This document shows positions 43,813 through 52,981 of a stretch of 64,000 nucleotides of DNA, one piece after another. How positions within the stretch are numbered: the first letter of the stretch is position 1; each line of letters opens with the position of its first letter. Source of the DNA: Lactobacillus sp. (lineage in GTDB: Bacteria > Bacillota > Bacilli > Lactobacillales > Lactobacillaceae). The notes beneath the pieces were generated by a model, which was not told the origin of the DNA, did no database searches, and was given only the letters and a program-made list of their open reading frames with translations. Location of the stretch: NCBI GenBank assembly GCA_022484695.1, contig JAKVKU010000011.1:50116-114115 (forward strand), given 5' to 3'. Made by a program: the position numbers and the translations under genes.

Positions 43813-44025
43813 ATGGCTAAAAAAATAGTACATCTTGAAGGTATGAAATGTAACGGTTGCGCTGAGAACGTTCAAAAGGCTTTCAGTGCTTTAGATGGTG
43901 TTGAAAAAGTTTCGGTTAATTTGAAGAAACAAGAAGCTAAGGTTACCGGCGAAGTGGATGATGCTAATTTCACCACTGCCTTAGCTGGCACCCATTACAG
44001 CGTTGTGAATGTGGAAACCAAATAA
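43813..44025 (+). CDS. copZ: Copper chaperone CopZ (single HMA domain)
   Basis: 70 residues, one HMA domain with the metal motif GMKCNGC (Cys13, Cys16), ferredoxin-like spacing and VSVNLKKQEAKV after it. Carries Cu(I) to CopA or to the CopY repressor. ATG after AAGGAG; last gene of the copper transcript, followed by a terminator. Confidence 0.94.
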   Translation: MAKKIVHLEGMKCNGCAENVQKAFSALDGVEKVSVNLKKQEAKVTGEVDDANFTTALAGTHYSVVNVETK

Positions 44026-44047
44026 TTGTTATAAAATCAATTGAAAA

Positions 44048-44085
44048 GGCTGAATTCAAGGCATTTGCCGGGATTCAGTTTTTTT
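44048..44085 (+). terminator. copA-copZ terminator
   Basis: CTGAAT(TC)-loop-(GG)ATTCAG hairpin followed by seven T. Confidence 0.75.
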
Positions 44086-44110
44086 ATTTTCGAAAATGAC
44101 TGACTGGTTA

Positions 44111-44138
44111 TTGACTTATGGGTCATTGAGATTATAAT
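44111..44138 (+). promoter_or_regulatory. Promoter of the ABC-2 exporter operon
   Basis: TTGACT (44111-44116), 16-bp spacer, TATAAT (44133-44138). It lies inside an inverted repeat AATGAC (44095-44100)/GTCATT (44122-44127), a possible site for the TetR regulator encoded downstream. Confidence 0.65.
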
Positions 44139-44199
44139 AGGGGTGAATTTAGAAATTGTAATTGATTGAACAAAGTCAATACCTTTGGGAGGTAGCAAG

Positions 44200-45126
44200 A
44201 TGCAACAGACCAACATGATTGAAATCAAGCATTTGCAAAAACAATTTGGGAAGTTTCAAGCTTTGAAGGATATCAATTTTGAATTAGGGGCTGGGGAAGT
44301 GTTGGGTTTCATCGGCCCCAATGGTGCCGGCAAATCCACCACGATCCGGACCATTTTAGGACTGATCAAGGCCAGCGCCGGTTCTGTCAGTGTGTTTGGC
44401 AAAGATGCCTGGACCGATGCCGTGGCGATTCACCGCCAATTGGCTTATGTACCGGGGGATGTTTATTTATGGCCCAACCTCACTGGCGGGCAAACCATTG
44501 ATATGTTATTGCACATGTCCCAGCAAAAGCACAGTCAACGTACCGACCGATTGATCAAAGCCTTTGCGTTAGATACGGGGAAGAAAAATCGGACCTATTC
44601 TAAGGGGAATCGTCAAAAAGTGGCCCTAATTGCCGCCTTGTCCACTGATGTTCCCCTGTATATTTTTGACGAACCCACCTCTGGCTTAGACCCTTTAAAT
44701 GAAGTTATTTTCCAAGAACAAGTCCACGCTTTAAAAGCCCAAGGTAAGAGTATTTTGTTATCCAGTCATATTTTGTCCGAAGTGGAAAAAATGGGGGATC
44801 GTATTGTGATCATCCGTGCTGGGGAGATCATTGAAGCTGGTTCCCTGGACAGCATGCGCCACTTGACCCGTAGCCAAGTGAGTGTTGAAACCAGCCAACC
44901 CCTAGCCCAACTGGCTCAAATTGCTGGGGTGCATCAAGTGACCTTTGGCAATGACACCCAGACCAAGGCTGAATTTGGGGCCGATACCGAGGCATTGAAC
45001 ACCATCATGACTTATTTGGCCCAACAACACATTGTGACTTTGAAAACAACACCACCCACGTTGGAAGATATGTTCTTGCGCTATTATGATGCTAAAGATA
45101 CCCAAAAGGCAGGTGTGGACTTATGA
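44200..45126 (+). CDS. ABC transporter ATPase (drug/peptide exporter type)
   Basis: 308 residues from ATG 44200 with GGGAGG upstream. Walker A GPNGAGKST, Walker B YIFDEPTSGLD and switch His in LLSSHILSEVEK; the ABC signature is SKGNRQK instead of LSGGQ, a change known in DrrA/CcmA-like exporter ATPases. A C-terminal ~80-residue extension (VSVETSQPLAQLAQIAG...) is typical of this group. It pairs with the next gene's permease by a 4-bp overlap. Confidence 0.9.
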   Translation: MQQTNMIEIKHLQKQFGKFQALKDINFELGAGEVLGFIGPNGAGKSTTIRTILGLIKASAGSVSVFGKDAWTDAVAIHRQLAYVPGDVYLWPNLTGGQTIDMLLHMSQQKHSQRTDRLIKAFALDTGKKNRTYSKGNRQKVALIAALSTDVPLYIFDEPTSGLDPLNEVIFQEQVHALKAQGKSILLSSHILSEVEKMGDRIVIIRAGEIIEAGSLDSMRHLTRSQVSVETSQPLAQLAQIAGVHQVTFGNDTQTKAEFGADTEALNTIMTYLAQQHIVTLKTTPPTLEDMFLRYYDAKDTQKAGVDL

Positions 45127-46736
45127 GTGCCTTTGCCCAAAGCTGGACCTTATTACGGCTCAATTTAAGAAAAGATTGGTTGAAGATATTCGTATGGCTG
45201 CTTATCTTGGCTGGAGTTTTCATCGCTGTTGCGGCGAAGTTTGAAAGTATCTATGGGACCGCCCAACAAATCACAACTATTAGCAATACGTTGATGACGC
45301 CCGCCATGGTTTCCTTGTTTGGGGTGACGCCTAGCGGAGTGAGCTTAAATACTGCAATTGTTTTTGCTTCGGAGATGATGGTTTTTTGGGCGATTTTGAT
45401 GATTATTTTCAATTATTCTTTGGCGCTGGGGGCCAGTCGGATACCTGAAGAAAATGGGATCACCGAATTGGTCCGTGGGGGCTATCCAGTGGGGCGTTTG
45501 GCACCGTTAATGGCGGCTGCCTTGGAGTTAACGGTGGTCAATGGCCTGTTTACCGTTATTACTGCCCTCGGGGTTAGTGCCACCGGGATGCCCGGAATAG
45601 ATCCTGCGGGCAATTGGCTCTTTGCCTTGGTATTAGGTTTGGTAGGTTGGGCTTTTGGTTTAATTGCGTTAATATTTGCCCAACTTGTCGCGGATAGCCG
45701 TACTGCTGGAATTTATAATTATTTGTTTTTTGGCATTTTTTACTTGATCCGGATGGTAACCGATATCAAAAACCCTGATTATACTTGGTTATCACCAATT
45801 GGTTGGGTGGAAAAAGCTGAAATATACACTTATAATCGTTGGACGCCGGTTTGGTTATTCTTAATTTTAGGCATCGTGGCCTTTGGTATTGCTGCGCGGC
45901 TCAACGTTACCCGGGATTTAGGGGCTGGCTTGATTCATATTCGTTCTGGTAAAAAAACCAGCCGTTTTTTAAAGGGCCCCCTGAGTCTGTTGTGGCAACT
46001 ACAAGGTGTCAGTAGTTTATTATGGATCATTGGGTTGTTCATATTTGGCGCTATGTATGGTTCAGTGTTTAATTCCATTGGCAAAATTGCCAACACTACG
46101 CCAATGATTCAAAAACTATTGGGATCAGCCGGTCTACAGCATTTGGCCACGCAACAGTTACTAAGCTTTGTTGGAATTCTCGGGATGATTTTTGCCCTGG
46201 TAGCGGTCCTAGGGGGCACGATGGTCTTAAATCGCTTGTATAGTGATGAACGCCAAGGCTATCTAGCTTTGATTCAAACCCGGGCCGTTAGCCGCACAAA
46301 GCTATTTTGGGCCTACACGCTTTATAGCTTAATATTTACGGCCATCTTGCTATGGGCCGGGCTAATGGGGACGATGGTGGCTGGCAATGCGGTGTTGACC
46401 CATACGTTAGCCTATCACTACTATAATGATGTGTTTATTAGCATGGTTGCCGTCGCCTTATTACTCGTCGCTTTGAACGCAGCCTTTATTGGTCTGGCGC
46501 CAAAGTACCATGGTGTCGTGTGGATTTGGTTAATGTTGAGTTTCTTCATGTCTTACTTTGGTAAAATTATGAATCTGCCGGATTGGAGTCTGAATTTCTC
46601 AGTTTTTAACTGGTTGAACCAAGCCCCACTACACGCAATGAATATGACCCACTTTATCAGTGTGCTAATAGTGGCCGTGGTGTTACTCATTGGCGGTTAT
46701 ATCGGCTATCAAAAACGTGATTTACAAGAAAGGTAG
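45123..46736 (+). CDS. ABC-2 type exporter permease (fused, 12 TM)
   Basis: 537 residues with about twelve membrane segments in two halves of six, as in the antibiotic-exporter permeases that act as a fused dimer. It starts at ATGA overlapping the ATPase gene. Likely exports a lipophilic or cationic compound; substrate unknown. A TetR regulator follows 11 bp later, so the exporter is probably inducible. Confidence 0.87.
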   Translation: MSAFAQSWTLLRLNLRKDWLKIFVWLLILAGVFIAVAAKFESIYGTAQQITTISNTLMTPAMVSLFGVTPSGVSLNTAIVFASEMMVFWAILMIIFNYSLALGASRIPEENGITELVRGGYPVGRLAPLMAAALELTVVNGLFTVITALGVSATGMPGIDPAGNWLFALVLGLVGWAFGLIALIFAQLVADSRTAGIYNYLFFGIFYLIRMVTDIKNPDYTWLSPIGWVEKAEIYTYNRWTPVWLFLILGIVAFGIAARLNVTRDLGAGLIHIRSGKKTSRFLKGPLSLLWQLQGVSSLLWIIGLFIFGAMYGSVFNSIGKIANTTPMIQKLLGSAGLQHLATQQLLSFVGILGMIFALVAVLGGTMVLNRLYSDERQGYLALIQTRAVSRTKLFWAYTLYSLIFTAILLWAGLMGTMVAGNAVLTHTLAYHYYNDVFISMVAVALLLVALNAAFIGLAPKYHGVVWIWLMLSFFMSYFGKIMNLPDWSLNFSVFNWLNQAPLHAMNMTHFISVLIVAVVLLIGGYIGYQKRDLQER

Positions 46737-46747
46737 GGCAGGCACTT

Positions 46748-47398
46748 ATGGCCAAAAGACAAGCCTGGGATCCCGATAAAGCCCAGCGTATATTAGATGC
46801 AGCCCTCCAGGAATTCGCCAAAGCAGGCTATTACAAAGCCAGCACGCAAACTATTGCGGATCAAGCAGCAGTTTCCAAGGGAACAGTCTTTAGATATTTT
46901 GATAACAAAGAAACACTTTATTTCAAAACAATTGATATGGCGATTGCCCGGCTGAAGGGCGTGGCTGATTTCAAAGTGTGGACGGATTCAGCTGATTTGG
47001 TCAGCATGATTTTACGGGCCACCCAATATAAAACCGTATTGTCCAAGCAATATCCAGCGGAGTTCGCCTTGTTGTTGGCGGCTTATCGGGCGGACGCCAC
47101 GATTCCTAAGAAATTAGCGAAAGCGGCCACGGCGATTTTTGATAAATGGCAAGCGCAAAATGTAGCCGAACTGGTGGATCCAATTGTGGCTCGGCTGCAC
47201 CTACGCCAAGATATTGCCAAGCCGGTTTTAGAAAAGTTTGTACAATTATATGTCCAACAAATGATGGCTTATACCCAAGATTATATGATGCATCATCCGG
47301 AAATCAAAACCATGGCGGACATGGGCCCAATTGTCAGTGAAATCAAGCAGTTCATGGATATGATGGAACACGGTATTGTGGGGCCGGAGTCAAATTAA
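46748..47398 (+). CDS. TetR/AcrR family transcriptional regulator
   Basis: 216 residues. N-terminal HTH domain: ILDAALQEFAKAGYYKASTQTIADQAAVSKGTVFRYFDNKETLYF is the classic TetR DNA-binding sequence. The C-terminal ligand domain is variable as expected. Third gene of the ABC operon (11-bp gap), most likely an autoregulator that controls the exporter in response to its substrate. Confidence 0.93.
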   Translation: MAKRQAWDPDKAQRILDAALQEFAKAGYYKASTQTIADQAAVSKGTVFRYFDNKETLYFKTIDMAIARLKGVADFKVWTDSADLVSMILRATQYKTVLSKQYPAEFALLLAAYRADATIPKKLAKAATAIFDKWQAQNVAELVDPIVARLHLRQDIAKPVLEKFVQLYVQQMMAYTQDYMMHHPEIKTMADMGPIVSEIKQFMDMMEHGIVGPESN

Positions 47399-47426
47399 TT
47401 GTTTGAATATTTATAAATGATAAAAT
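47399..47426 (+). promoter_or_regulatory. Candidate hsp20 promoter
   Basis: TTGTTT (47399-47404), 16-bp spacer, TAAAAT (47421-47426). A TCAAA-7 nt-TTTGA inverted repeat overlaps the -35. I see no CIRCE element. Confidence 0.45.
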
Positions 47427-47456
47427 GAAGGTATCAAAGGAAGAGGAGTGGATTTC

Positions 47457-47879
47457 ATGGCTAACAATAATTTACCAAACCGGCCCAATGGATTTTTTGA
47501 TGACTTTTTTGGCGATGGCTTTTTTGCACCAGATCGGCGGGGTGGCCGTTTCCCAAGAATTATGAAAACGGATATCTCCCAAACCGATAAGGATTATACT
47601 TTAAAAGTCGATTTACCTGGCTTTGACAAGAAAAATATCCATTTAAATTATGATAATGGTATCTTGACAGTCTCAGCTCAACGGGACGAATTCAATGATC
47701 ATGAAAATCAAGCCGGCGAATTACTCATGCAAGAACGGACCACTGGTCGGGTCAGCCGCTCATATCGGGTGCCTAACGTGGCCGTGGATCAAGTAAAAGC
47801 TGCTTATGACAATGGTATTTTAACCGTCACTTTGCCAAAACAAAGTGGCGGCAATCACAACGAAATTTCAATTGATTAG
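47457..47879 (+). CDS. Hsp20/alpha-crystallin small heat-shock protein
   Basis: 140 residues from ATG 47457 (GAGGAG 8 nt upstream; GTG 47448 overlaps that site). N-terminal Phe/Gly/Asn-rich arm, then the alpha-crystallin domain from about residue 38 (MKTDISQTDKDYTLKVDLPGFDKKNIHLNYDNGILTVSA) ending AAYDNGILTVTLPK, the conserved A-x-x-x-n-G-v-L strand. An ATP-independent chaperone that holds unfolded proteins. Single gene with its own terminator. Confidence 0.95.
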   Translation: MANNNLPNRPNGFFDDFFGDGFFAPDRRGGRFPRIMKTDISQTDKDYTLKVDLPGFDKKNIHLNYDNGILTVSAQRDEFNDHENQAGELLMQERTTGRVSRSYRVPNVAVDQVKAAYDNGILTVTLPKQSGGNHNEISID

Positions 47880-47884
47880 TTATT

Positions 47885-47933
47885 AAAAAAATCCTTGCAG
47901 CACCAGGTTAAACCGGTGCTGCAAGGATTTTTG
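47885..47933 (+). terminator. hsp20 terminator
   Basis: AAAAAATCCTTGCAGCACC-10 nt-GGTGCTGCAAGGATTTTT, a strong stem with tracts on both sides. Confidence 0.9.
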
Positions 47934-48205
47934 TTGTTAAATGAAAGACCCAACAAGCAGTGAGATCAATCATAAACCGTTCACAAGTCAGGACATTAGC
48001 CATATGCTCAGGCAATGACACTAAAATCAGTAATACAAAAATACAGACAATAGGAAATTTAAAAATACAAACATACTTTCAAATAATCACAACTGTATTA
48101 TTTATAAAGCTTGCTGGGTCAGTGTGGAATCTGCGAACGTTCGACTTATCGATTCCAACCTAAATATAGCAATTTTATTGGCAAACATCAAGCAAAGGGT
48201 TTGGA
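47934..48205. other. Gene-free stretch between hsp20 and PPK2
   Basis: No convincing coding frame, promoter or structured element seen. A 67-codon open frame at 47960-48163 has no ribosome-binding site and an unlikely composition. It is just the spacer between convergent genes, possibly with gene remnants. Confidence 0.4.
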
Positions 48206-49084
48206 TTAATCCCCATTATTAAGCTGGGTCAAAGCATCGAATAGAGCATTTTTTTGCTCTGCTGTGACTTCTGGATAGGCCAGTGGCAAAGAACGCAAGC
48301 GTTGGTTAATAATGTTTGAGACCACTAAACGGGAATACCATTTATCGTCTGACGGGATCACGTACCAAGGATTATAGCGGGTAGCGGTGGCATTGATTGC
48401 TTTTTCATAGGCAGTTTGGTACTGGTGCCAATATTGGCGTTCGGCGATATCTGATTCGGAGAACTTCCAATTTTTGTCGGGAATATTGATCCGGGCTTCA
48501 AAGCGTTTCTTTTGTTCGGCCTTTGAAATGTGTAAGAAAAACTTCATGATAATAAAACCATTGCGGGTTAGATATTTCTCAAATTGGCGGATATCTTCAT
48601 AACGCCCGGCAAATAATTTTTCCGTGACATCCCCGACTTTTTTGATCAAAGGTAATTTAGCGGGTAATAGTATTTCCGGGTGGACTCTAGAAATTAAGAC
48701 ATCTTCATAATACGAGCGGTTGAAGACGCCAATTTCACCCCGGGCCGGCAGATTGCGGTTAATGCGCCATAAGTAATCATGGGCCAGGTCTTCACTGGTG
48801 GGTTGCTTGAAGTTGGCGACTTTAAAGCCGGTGGGGTTCACCCCAGACATGATATGGGCGATCATGCTGTCCTTGCCGGCGGCATCCATGGCTTGGAAGA
48901 TCACCAAGATGCCATAATTACGCTGAGCGTATAATTTTTTTTGATATTTTGATAATTTCTTAATATTTTCAGCAATCTTTGCCTTGATCACATCTTTTTG
49001 ATCGGCATAATCTGCTGGAATTGCCGTGGGTGCTTGCTTGATGTCAAAGGTGTTACTGGTGTATTGATATGGTTTGATATCCAT
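48206..49084 (-). CDS. Polyphosphate kinase 2 family protein
   Basis: 292 residues of the PPK2 P-loop kinase family. Walker A is QAMDAAGKDS, followed by HIMSGVNPTGFKVANFKQPT, and the Walker B/lid region FNRSYYEDVLISRVHPE, with RFEARINIPDKNWKFSESDI near the end. Such enzymes move phosphate between polyphosphate and nucleoside mono- or diphosphates. Whether it prefers AMP or ADP is uncertain; the one-domain length points to class I or III. ATG after AGGAGG. Lone minus-strand gene. Confidence 0.93.
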   Translation of the reverse strand: MDIKPYQYTSNTFDIKQAPTAIPADYADQKDVIKAKIAENIKKLSKYQKKLYAQRNYGILVIFQAMDAAGKDSMIAHIMSGVNPTGFKVANFKQPTSEDLAHDYLWRINRNLPARGEIGVFNRSYYEDVLISRVHPEILLPAKLPLIKKVGDVTEKLFAGRYEDIRQFEKYLTRNGFIIMKFFLHISKAEQKKRFEARINIPDKNWKFSESDIAERQYWHQYQTAYEKAINATATRYNPWYVIPSDDKWYSRLVVSNIINQRLRSLPLAYPEVTAEQKNALFDALTQLNNGD

Positions 49085-49248
49085 CTTAAAACCTCCTGTT
49101 CTTCTGATGATTATAGTCTATTCCGAGTATTTGTTGAAATCTTTAGATTTTGTTAAAAATTTCGTAAATTTGATTTTTATGATAGGTTTCGGCTTATGAT
49201 GATGAGTAATACATTATGTCGTCGTAAATTTTACAGGAGGAAATTGCT

Positions 49249-50532
49249 TTGAAACGTTCAAACTTATTGAAAATTATGACTTTTACCACCGTGGCCTTGA
49301 GCGGTGTGGTTTTGGCGGGGCAACAGCCGACTGCTGTTCAGGCTGATGGTGTGGGAACCGTTGTCAATCCTGCTGGGGATGCGCCGGTTTATATTTACGA
49401 TGCTCCCAATGGCAATGTGATTTCTGGTCGGACATTACCCAATGGTTCCAGTTGGCAGATTGGCGCCGTCCAAACGGTCAGTGGCAGTGGCACATGGTAT
49501 GAAATTGGTTCCAATGTTTGGATCAATGATTATGCCTTCAAGGCCACCGGTGCCAGTGGCTCAACCACTACCCCAACAACCCCGACAACGCCCACAACCA
49601 CGCCTCAAGCAGGCGGGGTGGGGACGATTGTGAACCCTCAAGGTGATGCGCCAGTTTACGCTTATAATGGACCTGCTGGCAGTGTCATTGCTGGGCAAAC
49701 TTATCCCAATGGCAGCCGCTGGCAATATGGTCAGGTTCAAACCGTTTCTGGACAAGGTACTTTTTACGAAATTGGCCCTAATATTTGGGTTAATGATTAT
49801 GTCTTCAAAGTTGATGGTAATTCAGGGACTGGGACCATTACTACACCCGGACAGGGCAGCACCACCACGCCATCCCAAAATAAAATTGCGACGACCACTG
49901 AGAAAACCCCGGTTTTTGATGCCCCTTCTGGAGAATTAACGGGTCAGTTATTGGGGGAAAACACCCAATGGGTCTACACCAGTACCCAAAGCGCTAATGG
50001 GGCTACTTGGCTTGAAGTGGGCACCAATCAATGGATCAATGCCAGTCAAACTAATGTCACCACTGGTGGCAGCAGTACTGGCGATAGCAGTACGGGCAGT
50101 GAACAAAACGCCAGTGGCCATGTGACCATCAGTGCTACCGGGGCCAATTTACGGGATGCCCCCAATGGCAATATTATACGTTGGTTAGACGCTGGCACTT
50201 CATGGCAGGTAACTGGGGCTAAAACCGTGAATGGTAGCTTGTGGTATCAATTAGGGGGTAATCAATGGGTCAGCTCGTCGACCATTGCTTATGACGATTC
50301 CACCAACGTCAGTGTCTCCCAAGGCAGTGACCATCAGATTTTGCACCTAACTGTGACGGCGCAACTGTATAGTGCGCCAGCACCCGCTGGTGGTGGCTTG
50401 ATCGGCCAAAGTTTACAACCCAATACAGATTGGAAAGTCAACGATTTAAAGACCTATGATGGTCAAGCCTGGGCGTTAGTTGGCAGCAATCAATGGGTCT
50501 CAGTGGCGAATGGTCAATTGATCGACGCCTAG
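49249..50532 (+). CDS. Secreted surface protein with five SH3/SLAP-like repeats
   Basis: 427 residues from TTG 49249 behind AGGAGG. A signal peptide with an AVQA cleavage site (after residue 32) precedes five repeats of ~60 residues at about 34-98, 122-187, 211-268, 290-349 and 362-427. Each has a P-x-Y/F...P-x-G turn, an N/G-T-x-W block and ends with NxW-[IV]-[NS]; the first two are nearly identical, the later ones diverged. Linkers are Thr/Pro- and Ser/Gly-rich. No LPXTG motif or membrane anchor, so it is probably bound non-covalently to the wall or released. Function unknown. Confidence 0.82.
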   Translation: MKRSNLLKIMTFTTVALSGVVLAGQQPTAVQADGVGTVVNPAGDAPVYIYDAPNGNVISGRTLPNGSSWQIGAVQTVSGSGTWYEIGSNVWINDYAFKATGASGSTTTPTTPTTPTTTPQAGGVGTIVNPQGDAPVYAYNGPAGSVIAGQTYPNGSRWQYGQVQTVSGQGTFYEIGPNIWVNDYVFKVDGNSGTGTITTPGQGSTTTPSQNKIATTTEKTPVFDAPSGELTGQLLGENTQWVYTSTQSANGATWLEVGTNQWINASQTNVTTGGSSTGDSSTGSEQNASGHVTISATGANLRDAPNGNIIRWLDAGTSWQVTGAKTVNGSLWYQLGGNQWVSSSTIAYDDSTNVSVSQGSDHQILHLTVTAQLYSAPAPAGGGLIGQSLQPNTDWKVNDLKTYDGQAWALVGSNQWVSVANGQLIDA

Positions 50533-50548
50533 TAGGAGGTTATTTTTC

Positions 50549-51184
50549 ATGAAAGTATTTGTTATTGGTGCCCACGGCAAAGTGGCCCAGTTATTAATTC
50601 CAAAATTAGTCCAATCCGGACACACCGTTTATGGTGGGATTCATAATACCGCCCAAACTGCGGCGATTGAACAATTGGGTGCCACCCCGGTGAACTTTGA
50701 TTTATTAGGGCCAGTCACTAAAATGGCCCAAGCACTGCAGGGTATGGATGCGGTTGTGTTTAGTGCTGGGGCTGGTGGCGGCAGTTATGATCGGACCTTA
50801 TTAATTGACCTGGATGGGGCGGTGAAATCCATGGAAGCCGCTAAAATGGCCGGGATCAAGCGTTATGTGATGGTCAGTTCAGCTGCCAGTAACCAGCGGC
50901 AAACCTGGGGTGATGTGATTCGCCCTTATATGGCCGCCAAGTTTTATGCGGACCGAGCCCTAGTTCAATCCGGCTTAGCCTACACCATTGTCCGGCCAGG
51001 GATGTTGACCAATGACCCAGAAACCGGTTTGTATCAGTTGGGCATTGAAGACAAAGGGTCCAAGCAGATCACCCGGGGCGATGTGGCTCAGTTTATTAAC
51101 GGCGTACTGGCCAAACCAGCCACCAGCTATCAAGCCTACGATATCGTCAATGGCACGCAACATTTAGCTGAAATTTTAAACTAA
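50549..51184 (+). CDS. NAD(P)-binding SDR-like protein (YhfK/NAD-epimerase type)
   Basis: 211 residues; dinucleotide motif GAHGKVAQ at residues 7-14, then DAVVFSAGAGGG and YVMVSSAAS, a Rossmann fold of the atypical SDR a5 type. It is 16 bp downstream of the surface-protein gene with its own AGGAGG and probably shares its transcript. Substrate unknown; many lactobacilli carry such oxidoreductases. Confidence 0.87.
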   Translation: MKVFVIGAHGKVAQLLIPKLVQSGHTVYGGIHNTAQTAAIEQLGATPVNFDLLGPVTKMAQALQGMDAVVFSAGAGGGSYDRTLLIDLDGAVKSMEAAKMAGIKRYVMVSSAASNQRQTWGDVIRPYMAAKFYADRALVQSGLAYTIVRPGMLTNDPETGLYQLGIEDKGSKQITRGDVAQFINGVLAKPATSYQAYDIVNGTQHLAEILN

Positions 51185-51211
51185 AAAAATCCTCCAAACG
51201 GGGGATTTTTT
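51184..51211. terminator. Bidirectional terminator between 50549 and 51218 genes
   Basis: AAAAAATCC-TCC-aaac-GGGGGATTTTTT, T tracts on both strands, convergent genes. Confidence 0.8.
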
Positions 51212-51217
51212 AATTTG

Positions 51218-52795
51218 CTAAGATTTTTCAGGAAACAGGTGGCGCAATAGGCCAAATTTTGAACTGATCAGCCAATAATAAGCTAAGGCCACCACACTGA
51301 AGCCGGCCGCAAACAATAAGGCACTTAGCTTGGAGTCGCCAAAATGAAAAAATTGAAAGCCGAAGTTTAAAGCCACGACGCCTACGAGGTAGAGCCCGTT
51401 AACTTTTAAAATCAGATGGATATCGGCAAAATTGGCGTGATGACTATAGCGACTCAGTAAATAATAAATACCTAAGATGGCGGGTACACCAAAGGCGATG
51501 GCCGTAGCATAAAGGGCGCCATAGTCCTTGAAGTAGCGGACACAGGGGTATTGCAAGGCGGCTTTGAGCACCAAGGCCAGTGCCACCAAGTAGACGGCTA
51601 AACGGTGCTTGCCTAGGGATTGTAGTAAGGCCAGGGCATCCACACATAAGGATAAGACAAAACTCATGGCGATGGCTACACCCATCAGATCGCCTCCGCG
51701 ACTGTCAAAACCAAAGAAGATAGTATTGATTTGGCCGGCCAATAACGCCAAAGTCACCACCACAGGAGTTAATATGATCAGCAACAAGCGAAAATTATCT
51801 TCTATAATGGTGGCTTCTTGCTGGTGATTGCCCTGGGCCCCGGCTAAAATGGGTAAAGACGTTTCAGAAATTGCCAGGGCCAAGGATATAATGACTGCCG
51901 TAATTTTACCTGGATTGGCGGAAAATTGGGTAAACATATTTTGAATGGCAGTGGCATTTAAATTGGTGGTGGCGGTTAAAATTTGTTTAAAGGTAAATTG
52001 GTCTAACAATTGATTGAGCATAATCGCGGAACCCACAAAGATAAAAGGCAATGATTCTTGAAATAAGGTCTTAAAAATATGTAGGGTACTGTTGGGCGTC
52101 AGGGGCAGGCTAGTCTGTTGTAGTTGAGTATAGAGGCCTTCTTGGCGCCGGTAGTGACCATAAAGATAAATCAAACTGGCGATGGCTCCAATAAACGCCG
52201 CAAAGGTGCTTAAGGCAATGACGGTGGTCAATGAGCCATTTAAAACTTGGTAGCCAATATAAGTAGCCAGTAGAATAAAAATTATCCGAGCCAGTTGTTC
52301 GATAAACTGCGAGACGCCAAAGGGTTTCATATCCTGGAAGCCTTGAAACCAGCCGCGAACGACACTCATCACCGGCAAAATAATCAAGGCCGGGACTAAG
52401 GCTCGAATGATCACCGTGGCGGCAGCTTTATCCACAATTGGCGAATTGGCGGCGATAATCGGGGCGCTGACAAAGAACAACAGCCCACAGGTCAAACCCG
52501 ACAGCGTCATGAAAGTTAGCGCATGCCTGAATATTTTGCGGCTGTCAAAAAAGCGGTTCTGAGCATTATAAATGGCAATTTTGCGAGAAATTGCTGAAGG
52601 AAATCCTGACGTGCCTAATAATAAGAACAAGCTATAGGGCACATAGGCGGTGTTAAATAAAGCCTGGGCTGTGAATTGGTTGGCTTTAGAACCCAGCATC
52701 ATTAGCCAGGGGATGATATAAATGACACCTAATACCCGGGAGAAGATACTGCCAAAGGACATCCAAATGGTGCCGGTTAAGATTTTTCGTTTCAT
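51218..52795 (-). CDS. MurJ/SpoVB-like polysaccharide exporter (MOP superfamily)
   Basis: 525 residues with 14 predicted membrane segments, starting MKRKILTGTIWMSFGSIFSRVLGVIYIIPW, the opening of the SpoVB/MurJ group of lipid-linked oligosaccharide flippases. Likely moves lipid II or another lipid-linked wall precursor across the membrane. The exact substrate is open, since the organism may have several such proteins. ATG after GAGG. Single minus-strand gene. Confidence 0.9.
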   Translation of the reverse strand: MKRKILTGTIWMSFGSIFSRVLGVIYIIPWLMMLGSKANQFTAQALFNTAYVPYSLFLLLGTSGFPSAISRKIAIYNAQNRFFDSRKIFRHALTFMTLSGLTCGLLFFVSAPIIAANSPIVDKAAATVIIRALVPALIILPVMSVVRGWFQGFQDMKPFGVSQFIEQLARIIFILLATYIGYQVLNGSLTTVIALSTFAAFIGAIASLIYLYGHYRRQEGLYTQLQQTSLPLTPNSTLHIFKTLFQESLPFIFVGSAIMLNQLLDQFTFKQILTATTNLNATAIQNMFTQFSANPGKITAVIISLALAISETSLPILAGAQGNHQQEATIIEDNFRLLLIILTPVVVTLALLAGQINTIFFGFDSRGGDLMGVAIAMSFVLSLCVDALALLQSLGKHRLAVYLVALALVLKAALQYPCVRYFKDYGALYATAIAFGVPAILGIYYLLSRYSHHANFADIHLILKVNGLYLVGVVALNFGFQFFHFGDSKLSALLFAAGFSVVALAYYWLISSKFGLLRHLFPEKS

Positions 52796-52934
52796 AAAAA
52801 GTACCTCAATTGGGAAATATTGAACTATTGTTTTAAATAAGGAATAAAACCGATAGTTATAACTTTATCCTATTCCCTCGGGGCATTCAATTAGAAATTC
52901 ATATTCGATCTAAACGTGAAGCGCCCAAGGATAC

Positions 52935-52973
52935 AAAAAGCCCCAGACCTGGGGCTAGGGCCTAAGTCTGGGG
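52935..52973 (-). terminator. Terminator of the amino-acid ABC operon (minus strand)
   Basis: On the minus strand CCCCAGAC-16 nt-GTCTGGGG (G-C rich) followed by CTTTTT. Confidence 0.8.
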
Positions 52974-52981
52974 TACTTATA

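Noticed and set aside
47960..48163. 67-codon open frame after hsp20
   Set aside because: No ribosome-binding site, no promoter and non-protein-like composition.
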